This document shows, in pieces, positions 18,745-26,548 of a stretch of 64,000 nucleotides of DNA (position 1 is the first letter of the stretch; each line of letters starts with the position of its first letter). The position numbers and the translations under genes are program-made. The notes under the pieces are model-generated. The model did no database searches. It worked only from the letters and a program-made list of their open reading frames with translations, and was not told where the DNA came from. The DNA comes from Gilichinskyi gelida (GTDB lineage Bacteria > Acidobacteriota > Thermoanaerobaculia > Gp7-AA8): contig JBBPII010000002.1 of NCBI GenBank assembly GCA_038040385.1, positions 186,001 through 250,000 on the forward strand. Reading direction: 5' to 3'.

Positions 18745-19206
18745 ATGAAGCCGCTCGAGACAACGGTCGAAGAAGTCCTCCGCAAAGCCATCCAGGATGA
18801 GGTGGCGACACGCGCCTACTACCAGGCGCTCTCCGAGCGATCCACCGATCCCTCGGTGCGCAAACGCATGCTGCAACTCGCCGACGGCGAGCTCGTTCAT
18901 CGCGCGAAGCTGGAGCGTAAATACCGTGAGATGGTCGGCAGCGCTCCTCCCGATCCGCAGCCGGCGCGCGTCGACCTGCCGTCCGACGTCGCCGATCTCG
19001 ACCTCCGCCGCGCGCTGAAGCACGCTCTCGAGCGCGAGCGCGACTCCGAGAGTTACTTCCGCCACATGGCCGAGCGCATTCCGCCGCCGACGGAGTTGGG
19101 AAAGCTCTTCGTCGAGCTGGCGGAGGTGGAGTGGAAGCACAAGACCGAGCTGCAGGCGGAGTACGACGCGGCCGGCGCCCCCGAAGCGTTCCTCCTCGAC
19201 ATGTGA
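18745..19206 (+). CDS. Ferritin-like/rubrerythrin-type diiron protein
   Basis: The 153-residue all-helical protein has the spacing of a ferritin-like diiron site: an E in the first helix (QDEVATRAYYQ), E..H in the second (DGELVHRAKLE), E in the third (ERERDSESYF) and E..H in the fourth (ELAEVEWKHKTEL). There is no C-terminal rubredoxin domain, so it resembles the erythrin/ferritin-like group rather than full rubrerythrin. Likely roles are peroxide or oxygen protection or iron handling. It lies 21 bp after nuoI and may be read from the same transcript. Confidence 0.82.
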   Translation: MKPLETTVEEVLRKAIQDEVATRAYYQALSERSTDPSVRKRMLQLADGELVHRAKLERKYREMVGSAPPDPQPARVDLPSDVADLDLRRALKHALERERDSESYFRHMAERIPPPTELGKLFVELAEVEWKHKTELQAEYDAAGAPEAFLLDM

Positions 19207-19211
19207 CGCGC

Positions 19212-20798
19212 TTACTTCGCGGCGAGCACCAAGCCGCCTGACGGTGTGGCGTGCTCGTTGCGCAGCGCGGCGGCCAGCGTGGCGTCGTGGCCGTAGATGT
19301 CGGCGAAGAACCGCACCTCGCCGTTCTCGCCGATCGCCGCGGTCGAGTAGACGATCATCACCCGCACCGCGCGCTCGAGGCGGATGTACTGGTCGTCCTC
19401 GTCGCCGCCGATCGCCGCGCGGACTTTCTCCGGCGACTGCCGCAGCGCCCATGACGCCAGCGCCACCGGATCCTCGACGCGCACGCAGCCGTGGCTGAAG
19501 TCGCGGCGCGTGCGGCCGAATAGCGACTGCTCGGGCGTGGAGTGGAGATAGACGTCGCTCTGGTTCGGGAAGACGAACTTCACCAGGCCGAGCGCGTTGG
19601 ACGGCCCCGGCTTCTGCCGCACGCGGTACCGCAGCGCGCGAAGCTGCTCGATGGTCGCCGCGTCGACCGTCGTGCCGAGCGACTGGCCGTTCTCATCGAC
19701 GATCTCGTAGCCGTGGCGGACAAGCCAATCCGCGTCGCGCTCCACTTTCGGGAGGATCTCGTTTCGCTGGATGTTCGTCGGCACGCTCCAGTACGGCCGG
19801 AAGACCACCGTGCGGACGTCGCCCTCGAGCACCGGCGTGCGGTGTCCCGCCGCCTTTCCAACCACCACTCGCATGCTCAGCGTGTCGGCGCCGTCGGTGG
19901 CGCGAAGGCGGAACTCGGGGATGTTGACCACGATCGACGGCCCGTCGGACGCCGCCCAGCGGCTGCGCTCCAGCGCCCACTCGAGCTGCGAGACGCGGCG
20001 CGAGACGGGCACGTTGAGCTCCGCGAAAGTCTTCTTGCTCAACACACCGTCGGCGGCGAGGCCGTGGCGCGACTGAAAGCGCTTCACCGCCGCGACCATC
20101 ACGCCGTCATACACGTTGCCGTTGACGATGGCGTCCGCGGCGAGGTCGCCGAAGCGGCGCAACGCGGTGGCGAGCTGCGGCAGCGCAGCGTACGCGGCGC
20201 CGGCCTTCAACGCCTCCACCACCGGCAGCGCCGCCTGACCCTCGGACTCCGCGGCGATGCGGCGATACGTCGCCAGCGCGGCGACCAGGCCGCGGTATTC
20301 GTCGCTCTGCGGCTCGACCGCGGCGAACAGCGCCGCTGGATTCGCCGACTCGCTGACCGCGGCGATCAGCGCCGGGAGGTACAGCCGGCGCGCGTTGACG
20401 TTGAGATCGAAGCCCATCGTCCGCGGATCGAGGCGGCCGTCGTGCAGATCGGACGCGTAGCGCATCGCGGCGGCGGTCAGCGCGACGTCCAAGCGCGCTT
20501 CGTCCTTCCAGGTCGCCAGCGCGTAGTCGGCCGGATCGAGACCCTTCTCGGACGCGCCAACGAACAGCGCGATGACGGCGCGGGCCTGGGCGCTCGGTTG
20601 CCCGTTTTGCGACCACGCCTGGCGATAGCCGGCCGGCGCGTAGAAGTTGCGGACGTCGCTGCGGTAGCCACCGAGGTCGATTTCCTCGATCGCGGCCTTG
20701 ATGGCGCGGGCGGAGGGGGTGGCGGGCGGCACTTCCATAGTCTGGGCGAGAAGCGAGACCGCACTTCCGAAGGCCAGCAGGATCATCAACTTACGCAT
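19212..20798 (-). CDS. L,D-transpeptidase, YcbB/LdtD-like, secreted
   Basis: The 528-residue protein has a signal peptide (MRKLMILLAFGSAVSLLAQ), an N-terminal scaffold domain, a peptidoglycan-binding-1 motif (FQSRHGLAADGVLSKKTFAEL, about 260-280) and a YkuD catalytic domain with HSTPEQSLF...SHGCVRVEDP (about 430-455), holding the catalytic His and Cys. It forms 3-3 cross-links in peptidoglycan or attaches proteins to it. ATG 20798 is chosen because it starts the signal peptide; the frame extends further upstream without family homology. Convergent with the ferritin-like gene, 5 bp between stops. Confidence 0.9.
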   Translation of the reverse strand: MRKLMILLAFGSAVSLLAQTMEVPPATPSARAIKAAIEEIDLGGYRSDVRNFYAPAGYRQAWSQNGQPSAQARAVIALFVGASEKGLDPADYALATWKDEARLDVALTAAAMRYASDLHDGRLDPRTMGFDLNVNARRLYLPALIAAVSESANPAALFAAVEPQSDEYRGLVAALATYRRIAAESEGQAALPVVEALKAGAAYAALPQLATALRRFGDLAADAIVNGNVYDGVMVAAVKRFQSRHGLAADGVLSKKTFAELNVPVSRRVSQLEWALERSRWAASDGPSIVVNIPEFRLRATDGADTLSMRVVVGKAAGHRTPVLEGDVRTVVFRPYWSVPTNIQRNEILPKVERDADWLVRHGYEIVDENGQSLGTTVDAATIEQLRALRYRVRQKPGPSNALGLVKFVFPNQSDVYLHSTPEQSLFGRTRRDFSHGCVRVEDPVALASWALRQSPEKVRAAIGGDEDDQYIRLERAVRVMIVYSTAAIGENGEVRFFADIYGHDATLAAALRNEHATPSGGLVLAAK

Positions 20799-20967
20799 GA
20801 CGACCAACCTGAGGGCCGACTGCGGCTGAAATGTGGCGGAGCTCGGGAGTTTTCGAGGGTTGGCGGCGGCGAAAATCGCCTGGAAACAGTTCAGGCGGAC
20901 GGCTACGCGCCGCCCGCCTGCCCTGTCTCTCTCATACAACGCGCTTACCGGAGGAGGTGCGCCTTGT

Positions 20968-21090
20968 ATGCCCCAGTCACAAAGGAGTCTAGGCAGCGGC
21001 GATCACGCGGCCGTGGGGCGGCGCGTCAAAAAAGCGGAGGGAGAAGCCCCGCAAAGCGGAAAGCGTCAGGAGAGCGTCAGACCCGCGTGA
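20968..21090 (+). CDS. Possible small basic protein (40 aa)
   Basis: In the 300-bp gap between the L,D-transpeptidase and response regulator genes, ATG 20968 is preceded at a good distance by GGAGGAGG (20950-20957) and opens a 40-codon frame rich in Arg, Lys, Gly and Ser, reminiscent of stress-induced hydrophilic peptides. No homologue is recognised and the region is short, so coding is uncertain; the strong ribosome site is the main argument. Confidence 0.3.
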   Translation: MPQSQRSLGSGDHAAVGRRVKKAEGEAPQSGKRQESVRPA

Positions 21091-21098
21091 ATTCTGCG

Positions 21099-21482
21099 TC
21101 AGACCGCTGATTGCAGCGCCAGACACTGCTGGACCGAGGCGAGGAGGCGGGTCGGGATCACCGGTTTGCCAAGGGCGTGGCAAACTGTAGGGAAAAGCTT
21201 ACGAATCTCCTCGACATTCAGTCCCGTGACGACGATGACGTGCTCGAGCGCGTCGGGATCCTGCTCGCGCAGGAAGTCCATCACGTCGGTGCCGCTCAGT
21301 TTCGGCAGGACGATGTCGAGCAGAATGACCGAGTATTTTTCGACCGCCAGCCTATCGATGGCCTGCTCGCCGTCGGTCGCTTCGTCGACATCGCACCCGG
21401 CGTTCAGCAAGAGTTGCCGCAGAAGATTGCGGGTGACGTTGTCATCTTCGACGACGAGGGCGCGGGGACGCATCTCCATCAT
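21099..21482 (-). CDS. Single-domain response regulator (CheY-like receiver)
   Basis: A 127-residue stand-alone receiver domain. The acidic pair is in VVEDDN (about 10-15), the phospho-acceptor Asp in ILLDIVLPKLSG (about 55), the Thr switch in VIVVTG and the conserved Lys in LGKPV (about 106). There is no output domain, so it relays phosphate or regulates by protein contact; no kinase is adjacent. The ATG lies 10 nt after a TATAAT -10 element on the minus strand, and a CRP-like palindrome sits about 12 bp upstream of that box. Confidence 0.88.
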   Translation of the reverse strand: MMEMRPRALVVEDDNVTRNLLRQLLLNAGCDVDEATDGEQAIDRLAVEKYSVILLDIVLPKLSGTDVMDFLREQDPDALEHVIVVTGLNVEEIRKLFPTVCHALGKPVIPTRLLASVQQCLALQSAV

Positions 21483-21492
21483 GAGTGAGCAA

Positions 21493-21498
21493 ATTATA
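21493..21498 (-). promoter_or_regulatory. -10 box of the response regulator gene
   Basis: TATAAT on the minus strand, in the context TGGCGTATAAT, 10 nt before the ATG at 21482. The same 11-mer TGGCGTATAAT occurs on the minus strand upstream of the 36058-36294 gene. Transcription would start only a few bases before the ATG. Confidence 0.6.
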
Positions 21499-21506
21499 CG
21501 CCATAA

Positions 21507-22121
21507 TTATGTGACTCGTGTCACAAAAGCGGCGGTGCGCTCGACGGCCCGCGCGAGGTGGTCCCGCTCGGTGAAGCCGCTCGATTTCCGAGGCTTGAAC
21601 GAATGGTCGCCGTCCTCCAGCCACTCGACCTCGATCGTCGGCGAAATCCGATAGCCGGCCACTTCGTCGCGCGTCCCGAACGGGTCGCGCGTCCCCTGCA
21701 CGATCAGCGCGGGAGTGGCCAGCGCCGCGAGATGTTCGGTGCGAAGGCGCGCCGGCTGCCCGGGCGGGTGGAAGGGATAGCCGAGGCAGACCACCCCGCG
21801 GACGTGTAGCTCGTCGGCGACCAGGCTGGCCATCCGTCCGCCGAGCGACTTGCCGCCGATGATGACCTCCGCCCCGAGCTCCGCGACCACATCGCGCCAC
21901 GCCTGTAACAGGACCGGCTGCCGGTCGGGCGCGCCGCCGCGTTTTTCGCCGCTGCGCCGCGCCGCCATGTACGGAAACTCGAATCGGACCACTCGAATCC
22001 CGTGCGCGGCGACGCCGGCCGCCACGACGTTGAGGAACGGGGTGTCCATCGCACCGCCTGCGCCGTGGGCGAGGATGAGCGTGCGGCGTGAATCGGTCGG
22101 ACCATCGACCAGGAAGTTCAT
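21507..22121 (-). CDS. Alpha/beta hydrolase of the KANL3/Tex30 type
   Basis: 204 residues with the fold's landmarks: LILAHGAGGAMD (oxyanion region, about 15-26), the nucleophile elbow GGKSLGGRMA (about 92-101), an Asp in VQGTRDPFG and the His in EDGDHSFKPRK. The family are small dienelactone-hydrolase-like proteins, substrates mostly unknown. Divergent from a small secreted protein gene starting at 22139, with only 17 bp between starts. Confidence 0.85.
   Translation of the reverse strand: MNFLVDGPTDSRRTLILAHGAGGAMDTPFLNVVAAGVAAHGIRVVRFEFPYMAARRSGEKRGGAPDRQPVLLQAWRDVVAELGAEVIIGGKSLGGRMASLVADELHVRGVVCLGYPFHPPGQPARLRTEHLAALATPALIVQGTRDPFGTRDEVAGYRISPTIEVEWLEDGDHSFKPRKSSGFTERDHLARAVERTAAFVTRVT
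21510..21525. promoter_or_regulatory. CRP/FNR-family-like binding site
   Basis: TGTGAC-TCGT-GTCACA, a perfect 6+6 inverted repeat that matches the CRP core TGTGA-N6-TCACA. It overlaps the 3' end of the hydrolase gene and lies just upstream of the response regulator -10 box, covering the -35 region. Confidence 0.55.
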
Positions 22122-22126
22122 CGAAC

Positions 22127-22132
22127 TACAAT
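22127..22132 (+). promoter_or_regulatory. -10-like box TACAAT close to a start codon
   Basis: CTACAATCG lies so that only 6 nt separate TACAAT from the ATG at 22139. The same CTACAATCG string precedes the starts at 30839 and 49995. It implies a leaderless transcript. Confidence 0.5.
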
Positions 22133-22138
22133 CGTCGC

Positions 22139-22441
22139 ATGCTTCAGCGCCTGACCGCCGCCGCTCTCCTCCTGTTCGCCCTCACCGCCGCCGCCGCACC
22201 GCCGAAAACAGTCGCGCCGGCGACGATGCCGCATCCGATCGCCATGTTCCTCTCGGACCTCTCCGCAAAAGGAAAGCAGCGGGTGACGTTCAAGGCGGCC
22301 GCGGTCGGCACGCACTTTTTCTTCGAGGAAGCCGCGGGCGTCACGGTGTACGTCTACGACGGCACCGGTTATCGCAAAGAGGCGTTCCTCAAGTCGGCGA
22401 CGCTGGCATCCGCGCTGAAGCGCTACGGCGCCAAGCCGTAG
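22139..22441 (+). CDS. Small secreted hypothetical protein
   Basis: 100 residues with a clear signal peptide (LQRLTAAALLLFALTAAAAPP). The mature part contains 'SAKGKQRVTFKAAAVG' and 'VTVYVYDGTGYRKEAFL' and resembles no family I can name. Its last 19 nt overlap the 3' end of the convergent M24 peptidase gene. The ATG is 6 nt from a TACAAT box, so the message is probably leaderless. Confidence 0.65.
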   Translation: MLQRLTAAALLLFALTAAAAPPKTVAPATMPHPIAMFLSDLSAKGKQRVTFKAAAVGTHFFFEEAAGVTVYVYDGTGYRKEAFLKSATLASALKRYGAKP

Positions 22442-23598
22442 CCGCCGCGGCAGAGCGTGCGGGCACACCCGTCCTCCCCGATCACGAACGTGTCTTCGAT
22501 GCGCACGCCGATCTCGCGCTCCGGAAAGTAGAGACCCGGCTCGATGGTGACGACGTCGCCCACTTCGATGACGTCTCCGTTCATGGCGCCCAACTGGAAC
22601 GACGGCTTCTCGTGGATGTCGAGCCCCACGCCGTGGCCGAGGGAGTGGACGTAGCCGTCGGTCGACGTGGGATGCGAGCGGATGGTCGGATAGCCGCGCT
22701 CCTCGAAGTAGTCGCAGACCAGGGCCTGATACGCGGAGGCCGGCGTGCCCGCGCGCATCTCCTTCGCCGCGAGATGAAACGCCGCCTCCACGTCCGCATG
22801 AATGCGCCGGAGCTCGTCGGGGACCGGGCCGACGCAGAACGTACGGGTGAGGTCGAAGAAGTAGCCGGTCTCGCGGTCGACCGGGAAGATGTCGAGGACG
22901 ATCGGCACCGACGGCCGCACCCGTGCCGCGCGGTCGCCGCGCGAATGCGGGACGCCGGCGTCTCTCCCCTGCGAAAGGATGGTCTCGTGATCTTCGGCCA
23001 TGCCACGGCGATGGATTTCGCGCGCGACGAGGTCTTTCAGATGCCCGATCGTCAATGACTCACCGCCCTCTCGAAGCGCCGCGCGGACCTCGCCGACCAC
23101 CTCCTCGGTGCGCCGGCCAACCGAGCGAATGGCCTCGATCTCCCACGGCTCCTTTCGCTTGCGCGCGCGCTGGATCAGATCGTCGCCGCCGCGGTGGACG
23201 CGCCAGCCACGATCGTCGAGCGCGTCGGCGACGCCGAGGTAGATGTGGATCGGCAGGTTGCCGAAGAAGGCGATGGTTTGCCCCGCGCCGAGCTCGCGCA
23301 GCATGGCGTCGAAGAATGCGGCGTAGGCGCTGACGGTGTCTGGCGCCTCGCGGAAGATCCGCTCGTGCCCGAAGTCGTGCACGAGGCGCGTCGCGAGGCC
23401 GGTGGCGGCTGCCTCATCCCGCTCCATCGGATAGGCGACGAGGAGCGGATCGCGCCCGCGCAGCTTCACCGCGTAGCCGCGCGTGACCTTCGCCCCGCGG
23501 GTCAGCCAGCGAAACGAAGGGTGCATGGCCTCGTGCATCGGCACGATGACGGCGTCGATGTCGCGGGCGGCGAGGAGGAGGTCGAGGTCGGCGAGCAT
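22423..23598 (-). CDS. M24 family metallopeptidase (Xaa-Pro aminopeptidase-like)
   Basis: 391 residues: creatinase-type N-terminal domain (1-150) and a pita-bread catalytic domain. The five metal ligands are visible: Asp in VLDIFPVD, Asp in FFDLTRTF, His in SLGHGVGLDIHE, Glu in TIEPGLYFP and Glu in VRIEDTF. It would remove N-terminal residues preceding proline, in the cytoplasm. ATG 23598 is used (a TTG two codons earlier is less likely). The start lies almost on the T-tract of a terminator belonging to the upstream thioredoxin gene, leaving no room for a Shine-Dalgarno site. Confidence 0.88.
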   Translation of the reverse strand: MLADLDLLLAARDIDAVIVPMHEAMHPSFRWLTRGAKVTRGYAVKLRGRDPLLVAYPMERDEAAATGLATRLVHDFGHERIFREAPDTVSAYAAFFDAMLRELGAGQTIAFFGNLPIHIYLGVADALDDRGWRVHRGGDDLIQRARKRKEPWEIEAIRSVGRRTEEVVGEVRAALREGGESLTIGHLKDLVAREIHRRGMAEDHETILSQGRDAGVPHSRGDRAARVRPSVPIVLDIFPVDRETGYFFDLTRTFCVGPVPDELRRIHADVEAAFHLAAKEMRAGTPASAYQALVCDYFEERGYPTIRSHPTSTDGYVHSLGHGVGLDIHEKPSFQLGAMNGDVIEVGDVVTIEPGLYFPEREIGVRIEDTFVIGEDGCARTLCRGGYGLAP

Positions 23599-23600
23599 AA

Positions 23601-23627
23601 ACAAAAGCGCCGGCCTAGGCCGACGCT
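23601..23627 (-). terminator. Rho-independent terminator of the thioredoxin gene
   Basis: On the minus strand AGCGtCGGCC-TA-GGCCGgCGCT (one mismatch) is followed by TTTTGT. It lies 22 bp after the thioredoxin stop and ends 3 bp before the M24 peptidase ATG. Confidence 0.7.
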
Positions 23628-23649
23628 GCGAGCGGCGAATCGGAAGCGT

Positions 23650-23979
23650 TCACAGATTCCGATCGATGAACTTCTGCAGTTCGCCGCGCGGCATGGCGCC
23701 GACGGCGCGGTCGACCATCTTGCCGTCCTTGAACATCATGAGCGTCGGGATCGACGTCACGCCCAACTTCTGGGGGACGTTCGGCTGCGCGTCGACGTCC
23801 ATCTTGGCGATGACCGCCTTCCCCTGATACGACGGGGCGAGCTCCTCGACGATCGGTCCGATCATCCGGCACGGACCGCACCACGCGGCCCAGAAGTCGA
23901 CGAACACCGGCTTGCCGCCGTTGATCACGCTGTCGAAGTTGTCGTCCGTGAGTTGCTGAATACCGTTTGACTCTGACAT
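23650..23979 (-). CDS. trxA: Thioredoxin
   Basis: 109-residue classical thioredoxin: active site WCGPC in FWAAWCGPCRMIGP (about 31-44), the buried Asp in VDFWA, cis-proline in SIPTLMMFKDG (about 75) and the usual C-terminal helix. Cytoplasmic disulfide reductase. ATG 23979 is preceded by GGAGATCAGGGA, a good ribosome site, and gives the standard length. A terminator follows at 23601-23627. Confidence 0.95.
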   Translation of the reverse strand: MSESNGIQQLTDDNFDSVINGGKPVFVDFWAAWCGPCRMIGPIVEELAPSYQGKAVIAKMDVDAQPNVPQKLGVTSIPTLMMFKDGKMVDRAVGAMPRGELQKFIDRNL

Positions 23980-24025
23980 TCCCTGATCTCCTAACGCGCT
24001 ACTGAAATCAGTCGTTTTCACACCT

Positions 24026-24042
24026 TATTCCAGTTCGGAATA
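24026..24042. promoter_or_regulatory. Candidate operator between trxA and the metal-uptake operon
   Basis: TATTCC-AGTTC-GGAATA, 6-bp perfect arms with a 5-bp spacer, in the 90-bp divergent intergenic region. Its position before a zinc/manganese-type uptake operon makes a metal-sensing repressor plausible, but it does not match the Zur consensus I know. Confidence 0.35.
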
Positions 24043-24069
24043 CGCGTTGCCGAGGCCTGCTTAGGCTGT

Positions 24070-24348
24070 ATGCTCATGCGAGGCATGCTTCGCCGTTTTC
24101 CGCTGGTCGTGCTCGCGCTGGCGCTCTGGTTTGCGACCGAGCCGCTGGTGCATTCGCACCCCCTCGCGACCAGCAGCAGCTCCCGGACGGTCTGCGCGGT
24201 CTGCGCGACGGGGATCGATCGCCCGATCGCCGCGCCCGCGCTCATCGCGCCGGTTCACGCGGTCGCGGTCGTCGCCGACGCGCCGTCGATCGTCATCCGG
24301 ACGGCGGCCCCCCTCCTCCTCTCCTCGCGCGCTCCTCCCGCGGCGTAG
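24070..24348 (+). CDS. Small secreted Cys/His-containing protein at the head of a metal-uptake operon
   Basis: 92 residues: signal sequence (RRFPLVVLALALWFATEPL) followed by HSHP and CAVC, then an alanine-rich hydrophobic tail. The His and CxxC residues suggest metal binding, in keeping with the binding protein and permease genes downstream. In-frame ATGs at 24070, 24076 and 24085 are possible; a TATGCT hexamer at 24069-24074 overlaps the first, so 24085 may be the true start. Family not recognised. Confidence 0.5.
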   Translation: MLMRGMLRRFPLVVLALALWFATEPLVHSHPLATSSSSRTVCAVCATGIDRPIAAPALIAPVHAVAVVADAPSIVIRTAAPLLLSSRAPPAA

Positions 24349-24391
24349 CCCCTCACGCGCTCGCAGTCCGCACACACCCAGGAGGAGAACT

Positions 24392-25630
24392 ATGACCGCC
24401 AAGGGTCATCGCACGTTTTTGCTCGTGATTCTTTTCATCGCCGCGCCGCTCGGCGCGCAGCAGACCGCCGCCGACGATCGCATCCGCCAGCTCGAGTCGC
24501 GGATGGACGATCTCGCCCGCCAGATGGGCGAGCTCCGGCAGGAGATCGACAAGCTGAAAGGGCAGCCGGCGGCGCCGACGGACGATCTGACCAAAATCGA
24601 CGTCGCGCAGCCGTCGCTCACCGACGTCCAGACCATCAGCAACACGCCGAGTCCCGGCGCATCCAAAGTCTTCAACCCCGACATCTCCGTCGTCGGCAAC
24701 ATCCTCGGCAAGGCCGGCCAGGCCAATCCGTTCGAGCTCGGCGGCGACATCCGCCAGCCGCTCCGCCTCGAGGAGTCGGAGCTGGCCTTCCAGGCCTTCA
24801 TCGACCCGTACGCCAAGGCGAACTTCTTCCTGGCCGTGAATCAGGAAGGGATCGAAGTGGAAGAGGGCTACGCGCAGTTCGTCACTCTCCCCCACGACCT
24901 CACGGCGAAGGTCGGCAAGTTCAAGGCGATGTTCGGCAAGGACAACACCTGGCACGCGCACATCCGGCCGTGGGTCGATCAGCCGCTGGTGATCCACAAC
25001 CTCTTCGGCGACGAAGGTTTCGCCGACCACGGCGTCTCGGTCAGCAAGACGTTCAACAACCCGTGGAACGCGTTCATCGAGGCCACCGGCGAGGTGACCA
25101 ACGGCGACGTGGAGAACATCTTCGAGCGCAGCAGCTTCAACGACCTCGCCTACAACGGCCATCTGAAAGTCTTCCGCGACATCAGCGAGAACAACAACAT
25201 CGAAGTGGGGACCAGCTACGCGCGCGGCACGCTGGGCGACGTGCACAGCCAGTTCGGCGGCGTCGACGTGACCTATCGCTGGAGGCCGCTGGAGCGCGGG
25301 CTGTACAACTCGTTCATCGCCCGGCTGGAGGCGATCACCAACCGCCGCGGCGACGCGGACGAGCGCCTCAACGGATTCTACGCGTCGGCCGACTACCAGC
25401 TCGGACGGCGGTGGTTCACCGGCGTGCGGCTGGACTCGTCCGACCGCTTCGTCGACGGCGCCATCCCCAACGACCGCGGCGTCTCCGCCACCCTCACCTT
25501 CTGGCCGTCGGAGTTCAGCCAGGTGCGCGGGCAGCTTCGCCGCACGCGCTACGGCGACGCGCGCACGGTCAACGAAATCCTCTTCCAACTGCAATTCTCG
25601 ATCGGCGCGCACGGCGCGCATGTCTTCTAG
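24392..25630 (+). CDS. Outer-membrane porin-like protein of the metal-uptake operon
   Basis: 412 residues: signal peptide (LLVILFIAAPLGAQ), a short coiled coil (RIRQLESRMDDLARQMGELRQEIDKL split over about 30-55), then a beta-rich region with alternating strands and a final strand ending in Phe (GAHGAHVF), typical of an outer-membrane barrel. Coiled coil plus barrel recalls phosphate-selective (OprP-like) porins. ATG 24392 follows a strong AGGAGGAG. Its position before a ZnuA-like gene suggests a channel for metal entry. Confidence 0.72.
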   Translation: MTAKGHRTFLLVILFIAAPLGAQQTAADDRIRQLESRMDDLARQMGELRQEIDKLKGQPAAPTDDLTKIDVAQPSLTDVQTISNTPSPGASKVFNPDISVVGNILGKAGQANPFELGGDIRQPLRLEESELAFQAFIDPYAKANFFLAVNQEGIEVEEGYAQFVTLPHDLTAKVGKFKAMFGKDNTWHAHIRPWVDQPLVIHNLFGDEGFADHGVSVSKTFNNPWNAFIEATGEVTNGDVENIFERSSFNDLAYNGHLKVFRDISENNNIEVGTSYARGTLGDVHSQFGGVDVTYRWRPLERGLYNSFIARLEAITNRRGDADERLNGFYASADYQLGRRWFTGVRLDSSDRFVDGAIPNDRGVSATLTFWPSEFSQVRGQLRRTRYGDARTVNEILFQLQFSIGAHGAHVF

Positions 25631-25639
25631 GGAGACCCC

Positions 25640-26548
25640 ATGAAACGCATCGCACTGTTTCTGACCGCCATCACCCTCATCGGCGGCAATCTGGCTGCCG
25701 CGGACAAATTGAAAGTCGTCACCTCGACCGAGGACCTGGCATCGCTGACGAGGGAAGTCGGCGGCGACCGCGTGGACGTCAAGTCCATCGGCCGCGGATA
25801 TCAGGATCCGCACTTCATCGAGCCGAAGCCGAGCTTCCTGCTGTTGCTGAAAAACGCCGACCTCCTCGAAGTGGTCGGCCTGGAGCTGGAGATCGGCTGG
25901 CTTTCGCCGCTGCTCGACCAGAGCCGCAACAACAGCATCCGCCCCGGCGCCGCCGGCTACCTCGACGTGTCGCAAGGCGTGGAGATCCTCGACCGCCCCA
26001 GCGGCGCGATCAACCGCTCCATGGGCGACGTCCACCCGCTCGGCAACCCGCACTACTGGCTCGACCCGGCCAACGCTGTGCGCATCGCCATCCAGATCCG
26101 CAACCGGCTGGCGCAGTTGCGCCCCGCCGACGCCGGCTACTTCGATCAGCGCCTGAACGCGTTCAAGGTCCGCATCAACGATGCGAACAAACGATGGCTG
26201 GCGGCGATGGCGTCGTTCAAGGGGGCGAAGATCGTCACGTACCACAACTCCTGGCCGAACTTCACCAGGCACTTCGGCCTCAACGTGGTCGAGCACATCG
26301 AGCCGAAGCCGGGCATCCCGCCGTCGCCGTCGCACACGCTGCAGGTCATCAACACCGTGAAGCGCGAGGGCATCAAAGCGATCGTCATGGAGCCGTACTT
26401 CGATCGGAAGACGCCGCAGTCGATCGCCGAGCGCACCGGCGCCAAGGTGGTCGTGCTCTACCCGTCCGTCGGGGGGAAGGCGGGCCTCGACGACTACTTC
26501 AAATTGTTCGACTACAACATCAACGAGTTGGTGAAAGCGCTGAAGTAA
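25640..26548 (+). CDS. Metal ABC transporter substrate-binding protein (ZnuA/cluster 9 family)
   Basis: The 302-residue periplasmic binding protein has a signal peptide (MKRIALFLTAITLIGGNLAAA) and the metal-site histidines of the family: DPHFIEPKPS (about 56), GDVHPLGNPHYWLDP (about 134-140) and TYHNSWPNFTRHFGL (about 200). It lacks the His/Asp-rich loop of ZnuA. It delivers Zn or Mn to the inner-membrane permease encoded next; stop and start overlap by one base (TAATG). Confidence 0.9.
   Translation: MKRIALFLTAITLIGGNLAAADKLKVVTSTEDLASLTREVGGDRVDVKSIGRGYQDPHFIEPKPSFLLLLKNADLLEVVGLELEIGWLSPLLDQSRNNSIRPGAAGYLDVSQGVEILDRPSGAINRSMGDVHPLGNPHYWLDPANAVRIAIQIRNRLAQLRPADAGYFDQRLNAFKVRINDANKRWLAAMASFKGAKIVTYHNSWPNFTRHFGLNVVEHIEPKPGIPPSPSHTLQVINTVKREGIKAIVMEPYFDRKTPQSIAERTGAKVVVLYPSVGGKAGLDDYFKLFDYNINELVKALK

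Noticed and set aside
20799..21098. Riboswitch in the gap before the response regulator
   Set aside because: GCAAAGCG resembles part of a cyclic-di-GMP aptamer, but the remaining conserved elements and pairing are absent.
24353..26335. 660-codon minus-strand frame over the metal-uptake operon
   Set aside because: Covers three well-supported plus-strand genes and has no ribosome site or motif.
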